DNA of 64,000 nt from Nymphaea colorata (GCF_008831285.2 NC_045140.1:17668370-17732369); one strand, 5' to 3'; positions 1-11,575 are shown, counted from the first letter of the stretch. The notes: generated by a model not told the origin, from the sequence alone. Made by a program: numbers and translations.

Positions 1-1268
1 TTACCTTGGGCGGTGTTCTTTAGAGTGGGAGTTCGGCGCCCTATGCTCTGGGCTTGCTGTTTCTGATGCTTTATTGGGTTTTCTTCCTTCACTTATTCTT
101 TGCTGTTATCTTTTGCATTACCCACGCAGATTTGCTTTGGAAAGCTTTAGCTTTCCGATGGTGATAGCTAATGGTTTTGATGTTGGGATCTTGAAATGTT
201 TGGTAAAGTAACTTAGAGGTGAACATTGTTCCTTTTTTTGTGTGTGTGTGTGTGTGTTGTTGTGGATTGTTTGAGAAAGAAAAGGGGGAGGGAGGGTGTG
301 GGCAGTGAACGTCTGAAGAGTTTTCTTGTATCGATCTTTACCAGTTCTTTTCAGATTCTCCCAGCTTTTATTGCTCATATTTGTCCAGCGTATTTTCTAG
401 AATCAATTTTTAGTGCAAGTTAATAATTTGTTAAGAGATGGTTTTCCTTGATGTTTCATTGGCAAGGGCATTAATGGCACTGAGGGTTCTGGTATAGAAG
501 CTTATCCTAAACAGTAAGAGAGGAGGTACATCTTTTGGTGAAAATGGTGGTGATAGAATATTGGATGTAGTGGGAAGAGCAAGAAATCGTGATGAAACTC
601 AAGAGCCAAAAATGTTCTCTGCAAGAAGATGCCGAGATCATTTTTAGGGCCTTATAAAGAAAGGATGTGTTAGAATATGGCGCTGAGTCATGTAAAAACA
701 CAACCATAATAGATACGGAGCTCACGTTAGAAGCTCACCCGACAAGACTTCAGCAGTTATAAATTTATAATCATAGTATGCTTCTTAGTTTGTGCATTGG
801 GTTGGTACCACAATCTGCTATCCTTTAGTAAACTGAAAATATATGAACTATAAAGACAATAGTCTGATATTCTTGTATTCTCTTTGCATCATTCACTTTG
901 GTATATGTTTGCTCACGTTGGGATTGTTCTGCTGAATTGAAGTCTCTAAAGAACAATTTTTTAAAGGAAGGTTTGTCAGAGTTGTTTTTTTTTTGAGTTT
1001 TTATATCAGTTTCACTCTTTTTCATTTTACATCTTTCTTTCTTATCCTGGCAGCAATTCGTCACAAAATAAATATACAATAATGTGTACCTTGTCAAATT
1101 TGTCATCCTATAAATACAGCATGATCATCAATTGGAGCATGATAAGCAACAACAAAGACAAAACTTATACTAATAAAAATATCTGTTTACTCCTTGAGTG
1201 CCATTGATCTGCATAAGCATGGCTTGTAAATGAGAGCACTTACTATCTTTTCTAAGTTTTCTTGTCAG
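1..1268 (+). other. Upstream portion of the coiled-coil gene, mostly intron-like
   Basis: This stretch precedes a clear 3' splice site at 1267-1268 that opens the large coding exon, so it should hold earlier introns and exons of that gene. It is T-rich and contains a GT microsatellite at about 239-258. Only one short coding-like segment stands out (515-644, listed separately). No start codon for the gene could be identified. Confidence 0.4.
515..644 (+). CDS. Possible short upstream exon (orphan reading frame)
   Basis: After an AG at 513-514, a 43-codon stretch reads openly with hydrophilic, protein-like composition (it includes GGDRILDVVGRARNRDE and KMFSARRCRD) before a TAG at 645-647. It lies upstream of, and on the same strand as, the coiled-coil exon and could belong to that gene. 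No good GT donor is visible before the stop, so it may be a decayed exon, an alternatively used exon, or chance. I do not recognise the sequence. Confidence 0.25.
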
Positions 1269-2903
1269 ATAGCTGAAGCGGAAAAGGAGTCATTAGTTCA
1301 GAGCAGACAGATTAAAGAGCTTGAGTATCAACTCATGGAAGCTGAAGACATAATCCTAAGCCTTAGAACTGAATTATCAGAACTTTTAGGAAAGTTTGAC
1401 AGGAGGAAAGGTGGATTGGCGACATCAGATGAGCATATTCCAAAAGAAAGTGCTCCTGTCCTTGAAGATGCATATAATCAGAAGAAGTTTAGTTCTGCTT
1501 CTCCTCACCCTGAACCGCTTAAATGCACTGATGAGGGTACGGACGCTAATGCTAGAATTACAAGTGGTCTCCAACATGGAAACAACTCAAGATTATGCAG
1601 TGCAGAAAATAGGGCATCCATGAAAAATTTCGATGTACAGAATCCAGACTTAGCCTCAATAATTATGAGGCACAAAGAAACAGAATCATGTAGGAATGGG
1701 TGCACTCAACGAATTCGTGCATTTGAGAATAGCTTGCTTTCTGAACATTGGCCTAATCCTGGAGGACATACTCATCGGTCCTCCTTTCTGAAGAATGTTT
1801 GTAATGTTGCCAATGCCATCGAACAGCCTTCTGCTATTCCATCTGCTATGGCTAAACAGGAGAACAAAATGACAAAGAGTGGCGGTTTAACATGGCCAAA
1901 ACAAATGATTGATGTTGGTGGAAGGACCGACGCTAGATATTCAGACATGGTTTTCTCTACATCCTTCTCAAGGAGTAAAAAAAATGCCTGTCAGCAGAGC
2001 AAGTTTGATAACAGGAATCTGCCAGATCAGCTCTTGGTTTCTGGTCCTGACACAACTAAACCTTTTCCTCAAACTATGGCAAGTGTGACATCTAATACAT
2101 CCAGGCCAGGTGAGAATAATTTGAGAGAGGCTGTAGAAAAGTCTGATAATGATGACTCCAAACATGATTTGCAGCCAACGTATGCTGAAAGTGGTAAAGA
2201 ATCTCCTAGAGAATGTGAAGAGAACATGGTTCTATCATGCAATACTAAGTGCAGTGCAGGTAGTACCAATGCGGATGAGTTTATCCAGTCTGACATTCTG
2301 AATGTATCTGCTAGGAATTCTGATTCTGAGTGTCCTGTCAAGGAGGTTAACATCCATGGCCATGCTTCTGGATGTCCTCCTGTTGGTTCTCATGGTTCTG
2401 GACCTGGTGATGGTGCCTCAATCTTGGGTTCAGACATGGATAACGTAAAAGAGAATGTTAAATGTGAAGATGATAGTGAAGCATGCACATTGCCTTCAAC
2501 TAAAGTTATTCGTAGTGGTGGTCAGGGACAAGAAAGTGTTAATGATATGAACCCCATCAAACACGATTCTGGTGTTTCAAATGGTCTGGGAGCTAATCCT
2601 GTGGAACAAAGTATCACAGGATCTGAGTTATTGTTGCAAAATTCTGATATGGAAGAGACACATTGTAAATCTGTTGCGACTCCTCTTCGAACTGTAAATG
2701 ATAAGTTTCTGAAATACACATTTCATAGGAAACGTAAAAGGGAAGTCATTTCCAACAAGACCGAGGAGGTTGTAGTGGAGAAGAAGCCATGCTCAAAGAA
2801 GAGGTCAGCTAGAAGACGCCGCATCTTGCATAAACTGCCTGACTTTGGTCAAGTAATGGAGTCATCTAGGGACAGCAGGCGATTAATGCAGGTCGCTCGT
2901 CAG
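1269..2903 (+). CDS. Large internal exon of a basic coiled-coil, probably nuclear plant protein
   Basis: The exon is 545 codons, open throughout, bounded by a phase-0 acceptor (CTTGTCAG at 1261-1268) and a phase-0 donor (CAG|GTTAGT at 2901-2909). The first 45 residues (IKELEYQLMEAEDIILSLR) form a heptad-like coiled coil. A long polar, Ser/Asn-rich low-complexity middle follows. Near the end there are basic clusters (KRKR and KKRSARRRR) that look like nuclear localisation signals, then a conserved-looking tail (LHKLPDFGQVMESSRDSRR). An in-frame ATG at 1230 lies inside the upstream intron and is unlikely to be the true start. The 3' end has two candidates: an exon at 4295-4324, or a 68-nt intron (2904-2971) into an exon ending at 3049. 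I cannot name the family. The calls of nuclear location and coiled coil are inference from composition. Confidence 0.7.
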
Positions 2904-4284
2904 GTTAGTGATTTGTGTCATCATGCAGATGTTGGTTATCCTTTCTTTACTTGCTGCTTTTGGTTTCATAGGCCTATGATGGATGTCATTATACCATGAA
3001 AGGTGAATTGATCACGACCTGGTTGCATCAAGTCTTTTTGTTGGGTTAGAATATTTTGGTAGGTTGATGTTTCTATGATTAGTTATGTAGCTTGGTTAGC
3101 TAAGTGCCTGTTTGATTTTGTGTAGTCCAAGTGTCCATGACATGGGTTTTGAGGATGGTCTCTCACTTTGTGTTTCAAATTTTCAATAAATAAATGTTGG
3201 TTATGCAAAATGTGGACCAAAGGTCCACATGTCTTGATCTTCACATTGATTTCTTCCTACCTCAAGGGGCAGATCAGGAAAAAAAATGAGACATGCCCAT
3301 GCTTTTGAGTGTTGACATTGACAGTGCGCCTTAAACAGAGAGGCACACTGCATGAGCATCCCAAACACATTAGTTTAACAAGAGTAGAGAAAGAAGACCC
3401 TGTTAGTTCCTAGGTGTGTTTCAAATGTGTGAAGTCCACAATGTAGCATTTAGAACTTTGGCATATAGTATACATCTAAAATCGCTTGAAGAGGGAGGCA
3501 CATTGTACGTGCATCTTGAACACATTACATTAACAAGAGGAGAGTGATTAGACACGGTTTTAATCCCTCCTGGAGGTACTTCCTCTCAATATACTACCAT
3601 AAAAGCCCTTTGCAACTCCTCCCATATATATATAGTTTGAGTACATGTCTGTCCAAGGGACCTGACCCATAATTTAGAACCCGGTGAGTACCACATATAT
3701 TATCATTAATGAGCACTGTTGATGGTTGCCGTTGCGATTTTATCCATAATTGATTTTATATATAACTGCCTATGATTGTTAATGAAGTTTGGAATTTTTT
3801 TAGCTTGTAATAATATTCAAATTGCTATTTTTAGAACAAAGGTACCCACATTTTTGGCCTTGAGAAAAACAGTGTGACAATTCCAAATTTAAATTAGTGA
3901 CAGGTTGAAGATGCGAGCAAAAATGAGGCCATAGAGTAATTTGTGGAATTATGCTTGGTAAGTATAGATTGTATGTCTTTGGAAAGGAGATTGAAATACC
4001 TAAAAGAGAAACGTGATCAAACTCCAGTCTCCACCAGTAAGATGAAATCATACCATAGATAATGAATTGCTCATTAAATGGTCTATTTGGAAGTTTTTGA
4101 TATTTGAGCAATTCTTATATATCAAAATTCTGCCTTCATCAGTGGCATTGAGTATGAACCTTAAGGCTGTTGATATGTGCGTCTTCCATGTATTACTACC
4201 AGGTCCTTTGTGCCTTGTTTAAACATGCCTTCCTTTTTCTTCGGTTTGGTAAAATCTGTACTTTACTCTGGGCTGTAATGTTTT
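2904..4284 (+). other. Intron or 3' region of the coiled-coil gene
   Basis: If the last exon is at 4295, this is a 1.4-kb intron; if the short exon at 2972-3049 is used, it is mostly 3' flank. A poly(A)-type motif (AATAAATAAATG) lies at about 3185. A segment of about 50-60 bp starting at 3340 is repeated, diverged, at 3495 (both include GAGGCACA and ACACATTA). A small inverted repeat (TGTGGACC/GGTCCACA) sits at about 3211-3229. Nothing else is recognisable. Confidence 0.4.
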
Positions 4285-4440
4285 GTCCTTGCAGCTCATT
4301 TCTCTGTCTGAAATGCATCGGTGATGATGACATTTCTTTCCGTCATCTGAAGATGGTGCTTCGTCCTTGCAGCTCATTTCTCTGTCTGAGATGCGTTGGT
4401 GATGATGACGTTTCTTTCCCTCATCTGAGGATGTGGCGGA
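4285..4440 (+). repeat. 78-bp tandem duplication covering a splice acceptor and possible terminal exon
   Basis: Two copies offset by exactly 78 bp each contain a T-rich acceptor, CCTTGCAG, followed by CTCATTTCTCTGTCTGA. Read in phase 0 from the upstream donor, copy 1 gives LISLSEMHR and a stop (4295-4324). Copy 2, from 4373, gives LISLSEMRW and a stop. In another frame the two copies read through together to 4565 (containing GDDDVSFPHLRMWRSMYGAH). A splice in a different phase, or a one-base frameshift, would therefore give a longer C-terminus. Which frame is used cannot be decided from sequence alone. Confidence 0.55.
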
Positions 4441-5446
4441 GCATGTACGGGGCACATATATTTCAGACATCATGGGATCTGGTTGATCATTCCCTTGATC
4501 TCTGGTCAAAAATCTGGTCAAAAATCTGTTCTAGTGAAGGCTTTCCGAAGAATTTTTGGAGATGATCTAATCTGGACAATCATATTTAATCGAGTACGAG
4601 TTTGAATAAGTTACACACACTTGTATGGTCGACCAAGTAGATTCTCTCATCGTATTTCACTTGAGTTATCCTTTATGTCTTGAGGATTCAATCTGTAATA
4701 TGTACATTGAGTGTATCACTGAACGATTTGGAAGAGCAAATTTTCATTCTATACGATGAATAATTCAATTTGTTTTCTGCTTATCATCATTGTCTTATCG
4801 GCCGCCTCTGCTGAGATCAGGACTCCTGGTGAACGAATATCAACTGGCAAGTTGGTTGGCTTGTTTACCTCGGTTTCAACAATTTGAGTTCTGAACAGAA
4901 ATCCAGCTTGTCTCCAATGAACCACTGCCATCGGATGTGGAAGGCAGTTCCAATTGGTATAAGTTATTTTACACTGTTTTGGATGGAGGTAATCTTAGTA
5001 AGTAAGATCTGTCGTTTATAAAAAGTCTTGTGCGAAGATTTGACAAGGTAAAAAAATAAGGGCAACTTTGCCACATGAAAAATTTCTCTCATCGTCATCA
5101 ACATGGATAAAGACTAAAGAGGAATTTCTCTAGAATTCTTTCCATGAAGAAAGAAAGAAAAAAACCTTTTCCATTTATTGCTATTGGGCATGGTGTCTTC
5201 ACTCACTATCCTTAAGAGGAAGCTTAGAAATTGAGCTCCCTGAGGGCAAGAATCTGGATACCCAAATTATATCCAAATTAGCTGCAGGAAAAAAGGGGTG
5301 ATATGGTTTTTTCTTCTTTAGAATATGTGAAATGCACATAACGTGGTCGTCAACGAAGTTCTAATGTCTCCGGCGGATTGAATTGGTCTTGCTAAATACT
5401 TTTCTGATCCAATCTTTGGGATAGATTTAACAAGCACTTCTCTGAT
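4441..5446. other. Intergenic, no gene seen
   Basis: AT-rich sequence between the coiled-coil gene and the MITE-like element. A short direct duplication (AAAATCTGGTCAAAAATCTG) occurs near 4509. I see no coding or RNA gene. Confidence 0.4.
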
Positions 5447-5848
5447 TCAAGGGGCCGTTTGATGGTCAGAAAAAAATTTCTAGAAAAAAATTTCTGGAAT
5501 TGAAGAAACGGAAATTTTTTTTCGTTTTTCCAAAACTAGTTTGTGTTTGTTATGGAGGAATTATTTTTCTAGAAAAAAATTTCTTTGTTTGATGGGAATG
5601 GTGAGAAAGAAGGAGGAAGAAGAGAAGGAGGGAGGAGGGAGAAAAAATTTTCTCCTCCAATGATCACAAAAAAATTTTTGGAAAAATTTTTCCACCCTTT
5701 TGGCTGGAGAAATTTTTTCGAAAATATTTTTCCAGAATCATCTCCAACGGTCCAAATTTTTTTTCCATGTTTGATGAAATGGAAAAGTTTTAAAAATTTG
5801 AATTTTTTTTTCCTGTTGGTGCTTTTCCTGCCAACCAAACGCCCTTGA
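5447..5848. mobile_element. MITE-like element with inverted ends
   Basis: The ends are imperfect inverted repeats: TCAAGGGGCCGTTTGATGG at the left and, on the opposite strand, TCAAGGGCGTTTGGTTGG at the right. The roughly 400-bp interior is low-complexity A/T runs with self-complementary AAATTTTT blocks. This is the architecture of non-autonomous DNA transposons common in plants, whose ends often read GGGCCGTTTGG. No convincing target-site duplication was found, so the superfamily is left open. Apparent reading frames inside are by-products of the homopolymer runs. Confidence 0.6.
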
Positions 5849-6951
5849 GGAATGTCTCTTATATGAACTTCCTCTTCCCGCATAAACGTCATTTGACGAG
5901 CCCAGAGATAGCATTAACGGTAAATTATCGGGAGGGATGTGGATTCGACTACGTTCAAAACTACCGGGTAACTCAAAGGAGGAGATCTACCGGCTTTTAC
6001 TATTACGGGAGCTTTCGAGAGCACATCTGGAAACCTGTGGATGACTCAATATCGAAAAACACAACTTAATTGTTTGATATTATTAGAAACACATTTAAGT
6101 TTTCAACTATCAATAAAAAATACTCTTCTGTTAATTAGACCAACATTGTATCTAACTTGAGTTCATGAGATAAATCATTAAGATGCCCTCTACAGATTTC
6201 GGGTTCGTTAGGTTGTCACACCCCTTTAGTTACATCAAACGACACCATTGATTAATTTTTACTGATATTCAAGTTGGTTTCTTTATTAATGACAAAGTTA
6301 ATTACGTGAAAATATTTATTAATGCTAAAAAAAGGAAATGTAGATAGTTGTAAAATTGAGGATATTTCTTCTGTTCTTTTTTGGAAGGCAAAATACTCTT
6401 CAACTATTAATAGAAGACAAAAATAAAGTTATGCATGGTTGTTGTAATAAACCATCAAATGAAAATTTCTCTATTTATTATGTGAAGTTTCGGTGCAATT
6501 GAAAGGAGTGAAAGAAATCTCTCTCTCGTCTCTCGCTACTAGGGAGGAGAGGCGTCGCTGCTTGCCGGAGAGAACGGAGGGACTTCATCACTTCCCTTCG
6601 CTGTAATTCTATTCCTTACATTTTAACCAGATGTTACGTTAACTTAAAATGCGTGTCAATCTCCCTCTTAGGATTGATTCTTCACGATATCATCTTCATC
6701 TCCTTCCTCCACGATGGCATCTTCATCTCCTTCCATGAAAATAGCAGATTTATCGTTATCATCTCCTTTCCTTCCTTCTAACAAAAAACGAGAGCAAGGC
6801 GGTCCCTCTTGTTTTGGCTTTCGTAATTTGGCGATCAAGTTTTAGCTTCTGTTGCTTCACATTGTAGCTTTTCTCTGCTCCCATTGCTGCTTCAAATTGC
6901 AAGCTTCTCTTTCGCCACGCAGAAGGAATCCAGGTCGTGAGCGCAGGAGAA
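5849..6951 (+). other. Intergenic and promoter/leader region of F-box gene A
   Basis: The first 600 bp are AT-rich without coding signal. From about 6500 the sequence becomes CT-rich (ATCTCTCTCTCGTCTCTCGC), typical of plant 5' leaders. A 16-17-bp segment (atggcatcttcatctcctt) is nearly repeated near 6690 and 6714. No definite TATA box was assigned. The gene A start codon at 6952 is in context AGAAATGAAG. Confidence 0.4.
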
Positions 6952-9044
6952 ATGAAGGGCACCACAGGGTACCGCAGAATCAATGAACTGCCCGATGAGA
7001 TTCTGCTGCACATGCTCTGTTTTCTCCCCATTAAAGATGCAGTAAGGACCAGTATCCTGTCCAAAAGATGGATGAATCTGTGGATGGGCATCCCCTCCCT
7101 GGTATTCGACGAGAAGGACTTCCCTTTGAGGCGGAGGTCGAGATTGCCGCTAGATGGAACAGATCTCTTCACGGTTGTGGACCGGTTCATGATGAACCAT
7201 CACAAGTTCATCCGCAGCCTGTGCTTGCTCTTGACTTTGAGAAAAAATTCAGAAAGGATACTCCTCAGCAGTTGGATCCGTCATGCCATTGCAGTGAACC
7301 AAGTGGAGGAGCTCAGCCTCCAGATTTCTTACAGTGACCACCGTAATGAATTATATGAATTGCCTCTTCATTCATGCGACTGCAGGTCCATACATCACTT
7401 GAAGTTGCGTGGCTCCTATTTTTGTTCTCGACTGGGCAGTGAGGTACTCCTTAGCTCTCTTCAGAGCCTAAGCTTGTTTGATGTCCATTCCAATGTAGCC
7501 CACTTCTCCAACATGCTTCGTGCTTCCCCGCTGCTTGAGAAGTTGATCATCTGCGGCTGTTCAGCACATGCAGATTATGTGCAGATATCTTCAAAAAGTC
7601 TGCGGACCTTGAGCGTTAAAAATTTTAAATTTGCAAAGCTAGAGATTATTGCACCGTCTCTGCAAACCTTTGAGTGCGATTGTTATCCGGAACATGATGA
7701 GAAGTGTTGCTTAAACGTGCTCTTTGGAGACATCCACAGCATAAGGATTCTCGACGCTTGCACATGCATTTGTGATGTAAGTGGTGCTTGTACCATTCTT
7801 TTATGTTTACTCTTAGTTTTTTTCTCTTGTACACGAAGAAAAACGTTTGAAAAATATCATGTACTTACTTTTATGAAATATGGTGTGATTAAGTTCGGCC
7901 AATCAAACTTTGGACATATTCCCACATCATACGTGAAACAAGGACATATTATTCCTGGAACACGTATTCTGGAAACAAAATGTTCTTTTCAAACACCTTC
8001 ATAAATACTAAACAAAGTCTGTATGTTGGCAAGGGTGAAGGCTTTTTATGACATTAAACAAGGAAAGGAGGCCATCTTGCGATCACAATGTAAAGCATGT
8101 TACATAAACAAGTCCTTTGGGTAGATTGCTACTGTTACTGTTTCACTCAGTAGCATGCCTAACAAAAGCTCGATCGTTATTGTCTATTTTATACGAATTT
8201 TCTGTTTAATTTATTAGTTTGGTTTGGTTCAGTCTCCTCTGTCACTCGTAGATCTTTGCTGTCCTTTATCAACCAACTGATGTTGGGGACTGCGCCTTTA
8301 TTTCTTATGCTATAAGAAGGGCCGAACAGATGCATTAATTCTGTGGACTTCTACTCATTCTCCACAGGTTAGATGTGTAACTTGTGCCTGCGACTTAATA
8401 GGGCCACTACATGCTTTTCTTTTTTCTCATCCTTGTACGGCTGGTTAGATAATCAAGTAAAATTCTTCCACTGCCTTTTGACAAGTTCTTGAACTTTATG
8501 ATCGAAGGTTCTTGGTAAGCAGAGGAATGGTGTAACTGAACATCCCATCTTCCATGAACTAGAAGAGATTATTGTACGCCCATGCTCATGGAAACTGCAA
8601 GTTGAATATCTTCTCTCCCTATTGCGAAGTTCTCCATTCTTGCGTAGCCTCTGCATTGAAGGTGAGTTCTCTAAAAACAAGTTGGTCAGTTTCACTTTTT
8701 GCATAGAGTTTGTTGCCATTTGCCAAGTACTGAAACTGGACCTTGTTACGGAACTTAATTTGGCTGGAACAGATTTGAGCTGTCTTTTGTACTCATACAA
8801 TGATGCTCCACATGTATATGCCGGTCATGTACTCCCGTGCCTGCGAGATCTTGATATCGACTGCCTCCACGGGAATGAATGGGAACGGAAGTTTGTGAAG
8901 CATATAATCGAGGGCGCACCATCTCTTCAGTATGTGAGAATCTGGATTGACTCAGAGGAGACGTTGACGACCGGCCTGTTGAATGACTTTCTGTATCTGC
9001 AGCAAATATATCCACATCTCAACATTACATTTCTTCGAGAATGA
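6952..9044 (+). CDS. F-box/LRR/FBD-type protein, cluster member A
   Basis: Three exons: 6952-7776, 8508-8661 and 8773-9044, spliced in phases 0 and 1, give about 416 residues. An N-terminal F-box (RINELPDEILLHMLCFLPIK, about residues 9-28, continuing through SILSKRWMNLW) is the segment that binds SKP1 in SCF ubiquitin ligases. Leucine-rich segments (VEELSLQIS, IHHLKLRGSYF, LQSLSLFDVH, LEKLIICGC) form the presumed substrate-binding domain. The last exon has an FBD-like end (FVKHIIEGAPSLQYVRIWID). The ATG at 6952 matches the starts of paralogues B and C. Donor GTAAGT at 7777 and GTGAGT at 8662 fit consensus. No stops or frameshifts. Likely role: substrate receptor of an SCF E3 ligase; the substrate is unknown. 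Family assignment is firm, specific function is not. Confidence 0.85.
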
Positions 9045-9293
9045 AACGAGATGGAGGCAAAATGTGCTTAACCTGCCTATGCTGGCTTTGGTGTATAGAA
9101 TATACATGTTTCTTTTCTTTAAACATGCATAGGACTTTCTTCTGAAGAACTCTGTAGTTTTGTACAGTAATATCCAGGATTCCAGAGAACTAATGGTCGC
9201 CATCTGGTGATTTTTTGGCTCCCCGTTGCAATCTCCTTCATTATCAACAATTATGTATCTACTTGGGATCACCTGCAAAATAAAAGAATACTT
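9045..9293 (+). other. 3' flank of F-box gene A
   Basis: This stretch aligns by eye with the sequence after F-box gene B (about 13430-13640): both include AAAATGTGCTTAAC and a later GGTCGCCAT. It is therefore a shared 3' untranslated region or flank inherited by tandem duplication. Confidence 0.5.
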
Positions 9294-9532
9294 CGGCTCC
9301 GTGTTTTGGGGGTTTTAACCCAGTTTTGTAAAAACTGTTTTATGAAAACCAAGTTTTTTAATGAGTTTTAAAAACTTTGTTCTTTTATTTGGATGACACA
9401 TCCAAAACCTGGATTTTGAATTAAGCTAAAGGAGGCAGGTTTTTCACTCCATTTTACAAAACGAAGTTCTGTCAATGGCACCAAAACACTAAAAAAAGCC
9501 TGATTTTGAAGTGTCACCCAAACACCCCTTAA
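9294..9532. mobile_element. Probable small MITE-like insertion
   Basis: The left end (GGCTCCGTGTTTTGGGGG) and the inverse of the right end (AAGGGGTGTTTGGGTGACA) resemble each other and the common plant GGCTCCGTTTGG type of terminus. The interior is rich in AAAACC/GGTTTT blocks. A related block (aaaccaagttttcatttcc) occurs near 21200. The terminal match is weak and no target duplication was seen. Confidence 0.4.
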
Positions 9533-9649
9533 GATTGTTTAAACCATGTTGTTATTTCTTGTAGTAAAACTATGGAAGCGAGAATTAAGAACTTATACCA
9601 TAGAAAAAACCACTGTTGTCCGCTTGTCTCAAATGAACCAAGTTTGATG

Positions 9650-10760
9650 TCCTGTTGCCCGTGTTTTGTTTACTCTTTTTTTTTTTAATTTTCTTTCCAA
9701 GTATCTATGGATTAAGATATTTTTTTATTTCTTTTTCTTTTAATTTTTAAAAATTTGAAACATATTTTCTAGTCAATCTACTTCACAAATGATTTCGATT
9801 TCAATTACGTTCACCTAGTTGTTGAACCATTAGGCTTTTGGATTCAATTCAAAAGCTGATTTTGATGACACTGGATCAGCTACGGTTTTTTAACTTTTTA
9901 CTTTTTGGCTGTGACAATACAAATTCCATCTCAGCTCAGTTATTTTGTGTGATTAAACCCGACCACGACCCTTTCAGTAACATAGTGACAGGAGCCAATG
10001 TTAGAATTTAACTGTCTCCCTCTACATGGCTGTAAGTGGGTCTGGACTGTCTATTAATTGGACTCAACCATCGTCTGGGTATTTTTTCTCGAATTTAACT
10101 TGCAGGAATGGACTAACTCGAGCTCGGCTTAGCTCGAAATCAAGGTGGCTAGAACTCGGCTTGATTTGGCTCCCTAAGCTTGAGCCAAGTTTTTTATTGA
10201 GCTCAGCCGGGCAGTTATTAAAAAAAATTAAATTTTGAATAGGGAAGCAACCACAAGATTTGAGCTTTTCTTCTCTTTACCAGTTTACACGAGCCCAGCT
10301 CGCCTAGCTCGAACTTGATTGATTCTACTTTTTAACTCAAACTCAACTTGTTAATCAACTTGTTAATGAGTCGAGTTTCCAAATGAGTTTGAATCATGCC
10401 CGAGTTAGCTCGACTCATTGAACATCTATGAAGAAGCAAGCATGTATCATTTGGATTCAGTCTTTTTGCTGAAAGAGGGAGAAAAGGTATGCTATCTCTA
10501 TCTCCCCTTTCCCCTCTCCAGTTAGGTTCTGTCGTAAAGGAGCTTTGTTGCGGGGTTTGCTTTCCTTACTCCCTTCACTCTACTAAAGGAGGGTTGCTTG
10601 CTGCTGTAGTGAAGTAAAAGGCGTTAGATGAACATATTTTCTAATGCCAGAAAGTTATGAAAAAGGAAGCTGGATGTATTTGCAGAACTGGGCAAATTTC
10701 TCATGTTCTTTTCCCGTGAAAGGCGATTGCAATTAGACTTGGGTGCACGATTCGTAGTTG
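9650..10760 (+). repeat. Segmental duplicate block 1 (upstream of F-box relic E)
   Basis: This block matches 15110-16260 in the same order and orientation. It has a T-rich start, a shared GATTTCGATT region near 9791, a CTCGAG/GCTCG-rich middle, and a CT-rich end with GTAAAGGAG. The matching block lies just before F-box gene C, and this one lies just before F-box relic E. The CTCGAG-rich middle (about 10100-10400) is itself a typical plant dispersed-repeat motif. No functional gene is visible. Confidence 0.6.
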
Positions 10761-10855
10761 GTGGTCACATTTCTCATTCACTGCTTTACATTGAAACATT
10801 CTTGCCATTGATCAGAAAGATTCAGGACGTTTAGAGAATAAAAATGGCGACATCT

Positions 10856-11385
10856 GGTAACAACATAGCCGACCTTTTGAGCATTAAAATTTTCTGGAAT
10901 CACAAACACGGAGATTATTGCACTATCCCTGCTATCCTTTGAGTTCGGACATAGCGAACATCACTGCGGGATATGCTGAAAGAAAGCTAGAAAGAAATTT
11001 TCACTTCAAGATTTGAAAACTCGACACTGTTCTACAGACGAACCCTAGGACCCTTATATACAGAAGAAATGAATCTATAGATTTCTATCTAATTATGTTT
11101 ATAATCTGAATCTACAGAGAACGCATCCTGATACATGGATCTTTATATCATAATCAAAGTCCAAACAAAAGATATAACAAAAACGAGATCCAAAACTTAG
11201 GTCTAAACTATAAATATCAACTGATAAATTGACTTGGCCAGGATCGGTTCTGCTTCCACTCTACGTCAATTTCGACCCTCATCTGCAGGCCCCATAGAAG
11301 AGTTGCATAAGCCTGCTCTTTGGGGATATTAGTCGCATAAGTGCTCTCGATGCATGCACATGAATTTGGGGAGTACGTGGATTGT
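10856..11385 (+). pseudogene. F-box/LRR relic E, end of exon 1 only, interrupted by an insertion
   Basis: Positions about 10860-10965 match the leucine-rich end of exon 1 of genes A and B (CCTTTTGAGCATTAAAA, then GAGATTATTGCACTATCC and TTTGAGTTCGG). Positions about 11315-11375 match the last 60 bases of exon 1 (ATTAGTCGCATAAG, CTCGATGCATGCACATG) followed by a donor-like GTACGT. Between them lie about 335 bp of unrelated sequence. The F-box and the later exons are missing, so this is a broken copy sitting between intact genes A and B. The insertion resembles no element I can name. Confidence 0.65.
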
Positions 11386-11399
11386 GGTGCACCTTCATT

Positions 11400-11575
11400 T
11401 TTCTGCTCACTCCTTTAGTTAGTTTCTTCTCTACCCCGCTCTTGGGGGTCGTGGACTGTGTCAGCATTGATGCCACCGCTTACAGTTCAGGAGAACAGCA
11501 CCCCGAGAATCGAACTGAGGATGCACCTCTATAGGACTGCCGTACGACCAATTATGCTACGTTGCTTACTCACTA
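11400..11575 (-). mobile_element. tRNA-derived SINE-like element
   Basis: On the - strand there is an A-box-like TAGCATAATTGG (about 11559-11548) and, 30-odd bases on, a B-box-like AGTTCGATTCTCGG (about 11518-11505). These are the internal RNA polymerase III promoter boxes of tRNA genes. The acceptor stem does not close and no plausible anticodon stem forms, so it is not a working tRNA. A non-tRNA tail continues to about 11400. This fits a plant SINE or a tRNA pseudogene. Confidence 0.5.

Noticed and set aside
4322-4354. Possible C/D-box snoRNA (TGATGA ... CTGA) in each 78-bp copy
   Set aside because: The boxes are only about 20 bases apart, too short for a guide region, and no closing terminal stem is seen.
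5569-5892. Overlapping 87-107-codon frames on both strands
   Set aside because: They come from A/T homopolymer runs inside a MITE-like element and are Phe/Lys-rich without any motif.
6937-6951. Upstream start for F-box gene A
   Set aside because: The codon is GTG; the first ATG at 6952 matches the paralogues.
7777-8004. Continuation of F-box A exon 1 to a stop at 8004
   Set aside because: The same point in B, C and D has a GT donor at the matching codon, and paralogous exon 2 and 3 sequences follow downstream.
11505-11560. Functional tRNA gene on the - strand
   Set aside because: A-box and B-box are present, but the acceptor and anticodon stems do not form, so only a SINE or tRNA relic is claimed.
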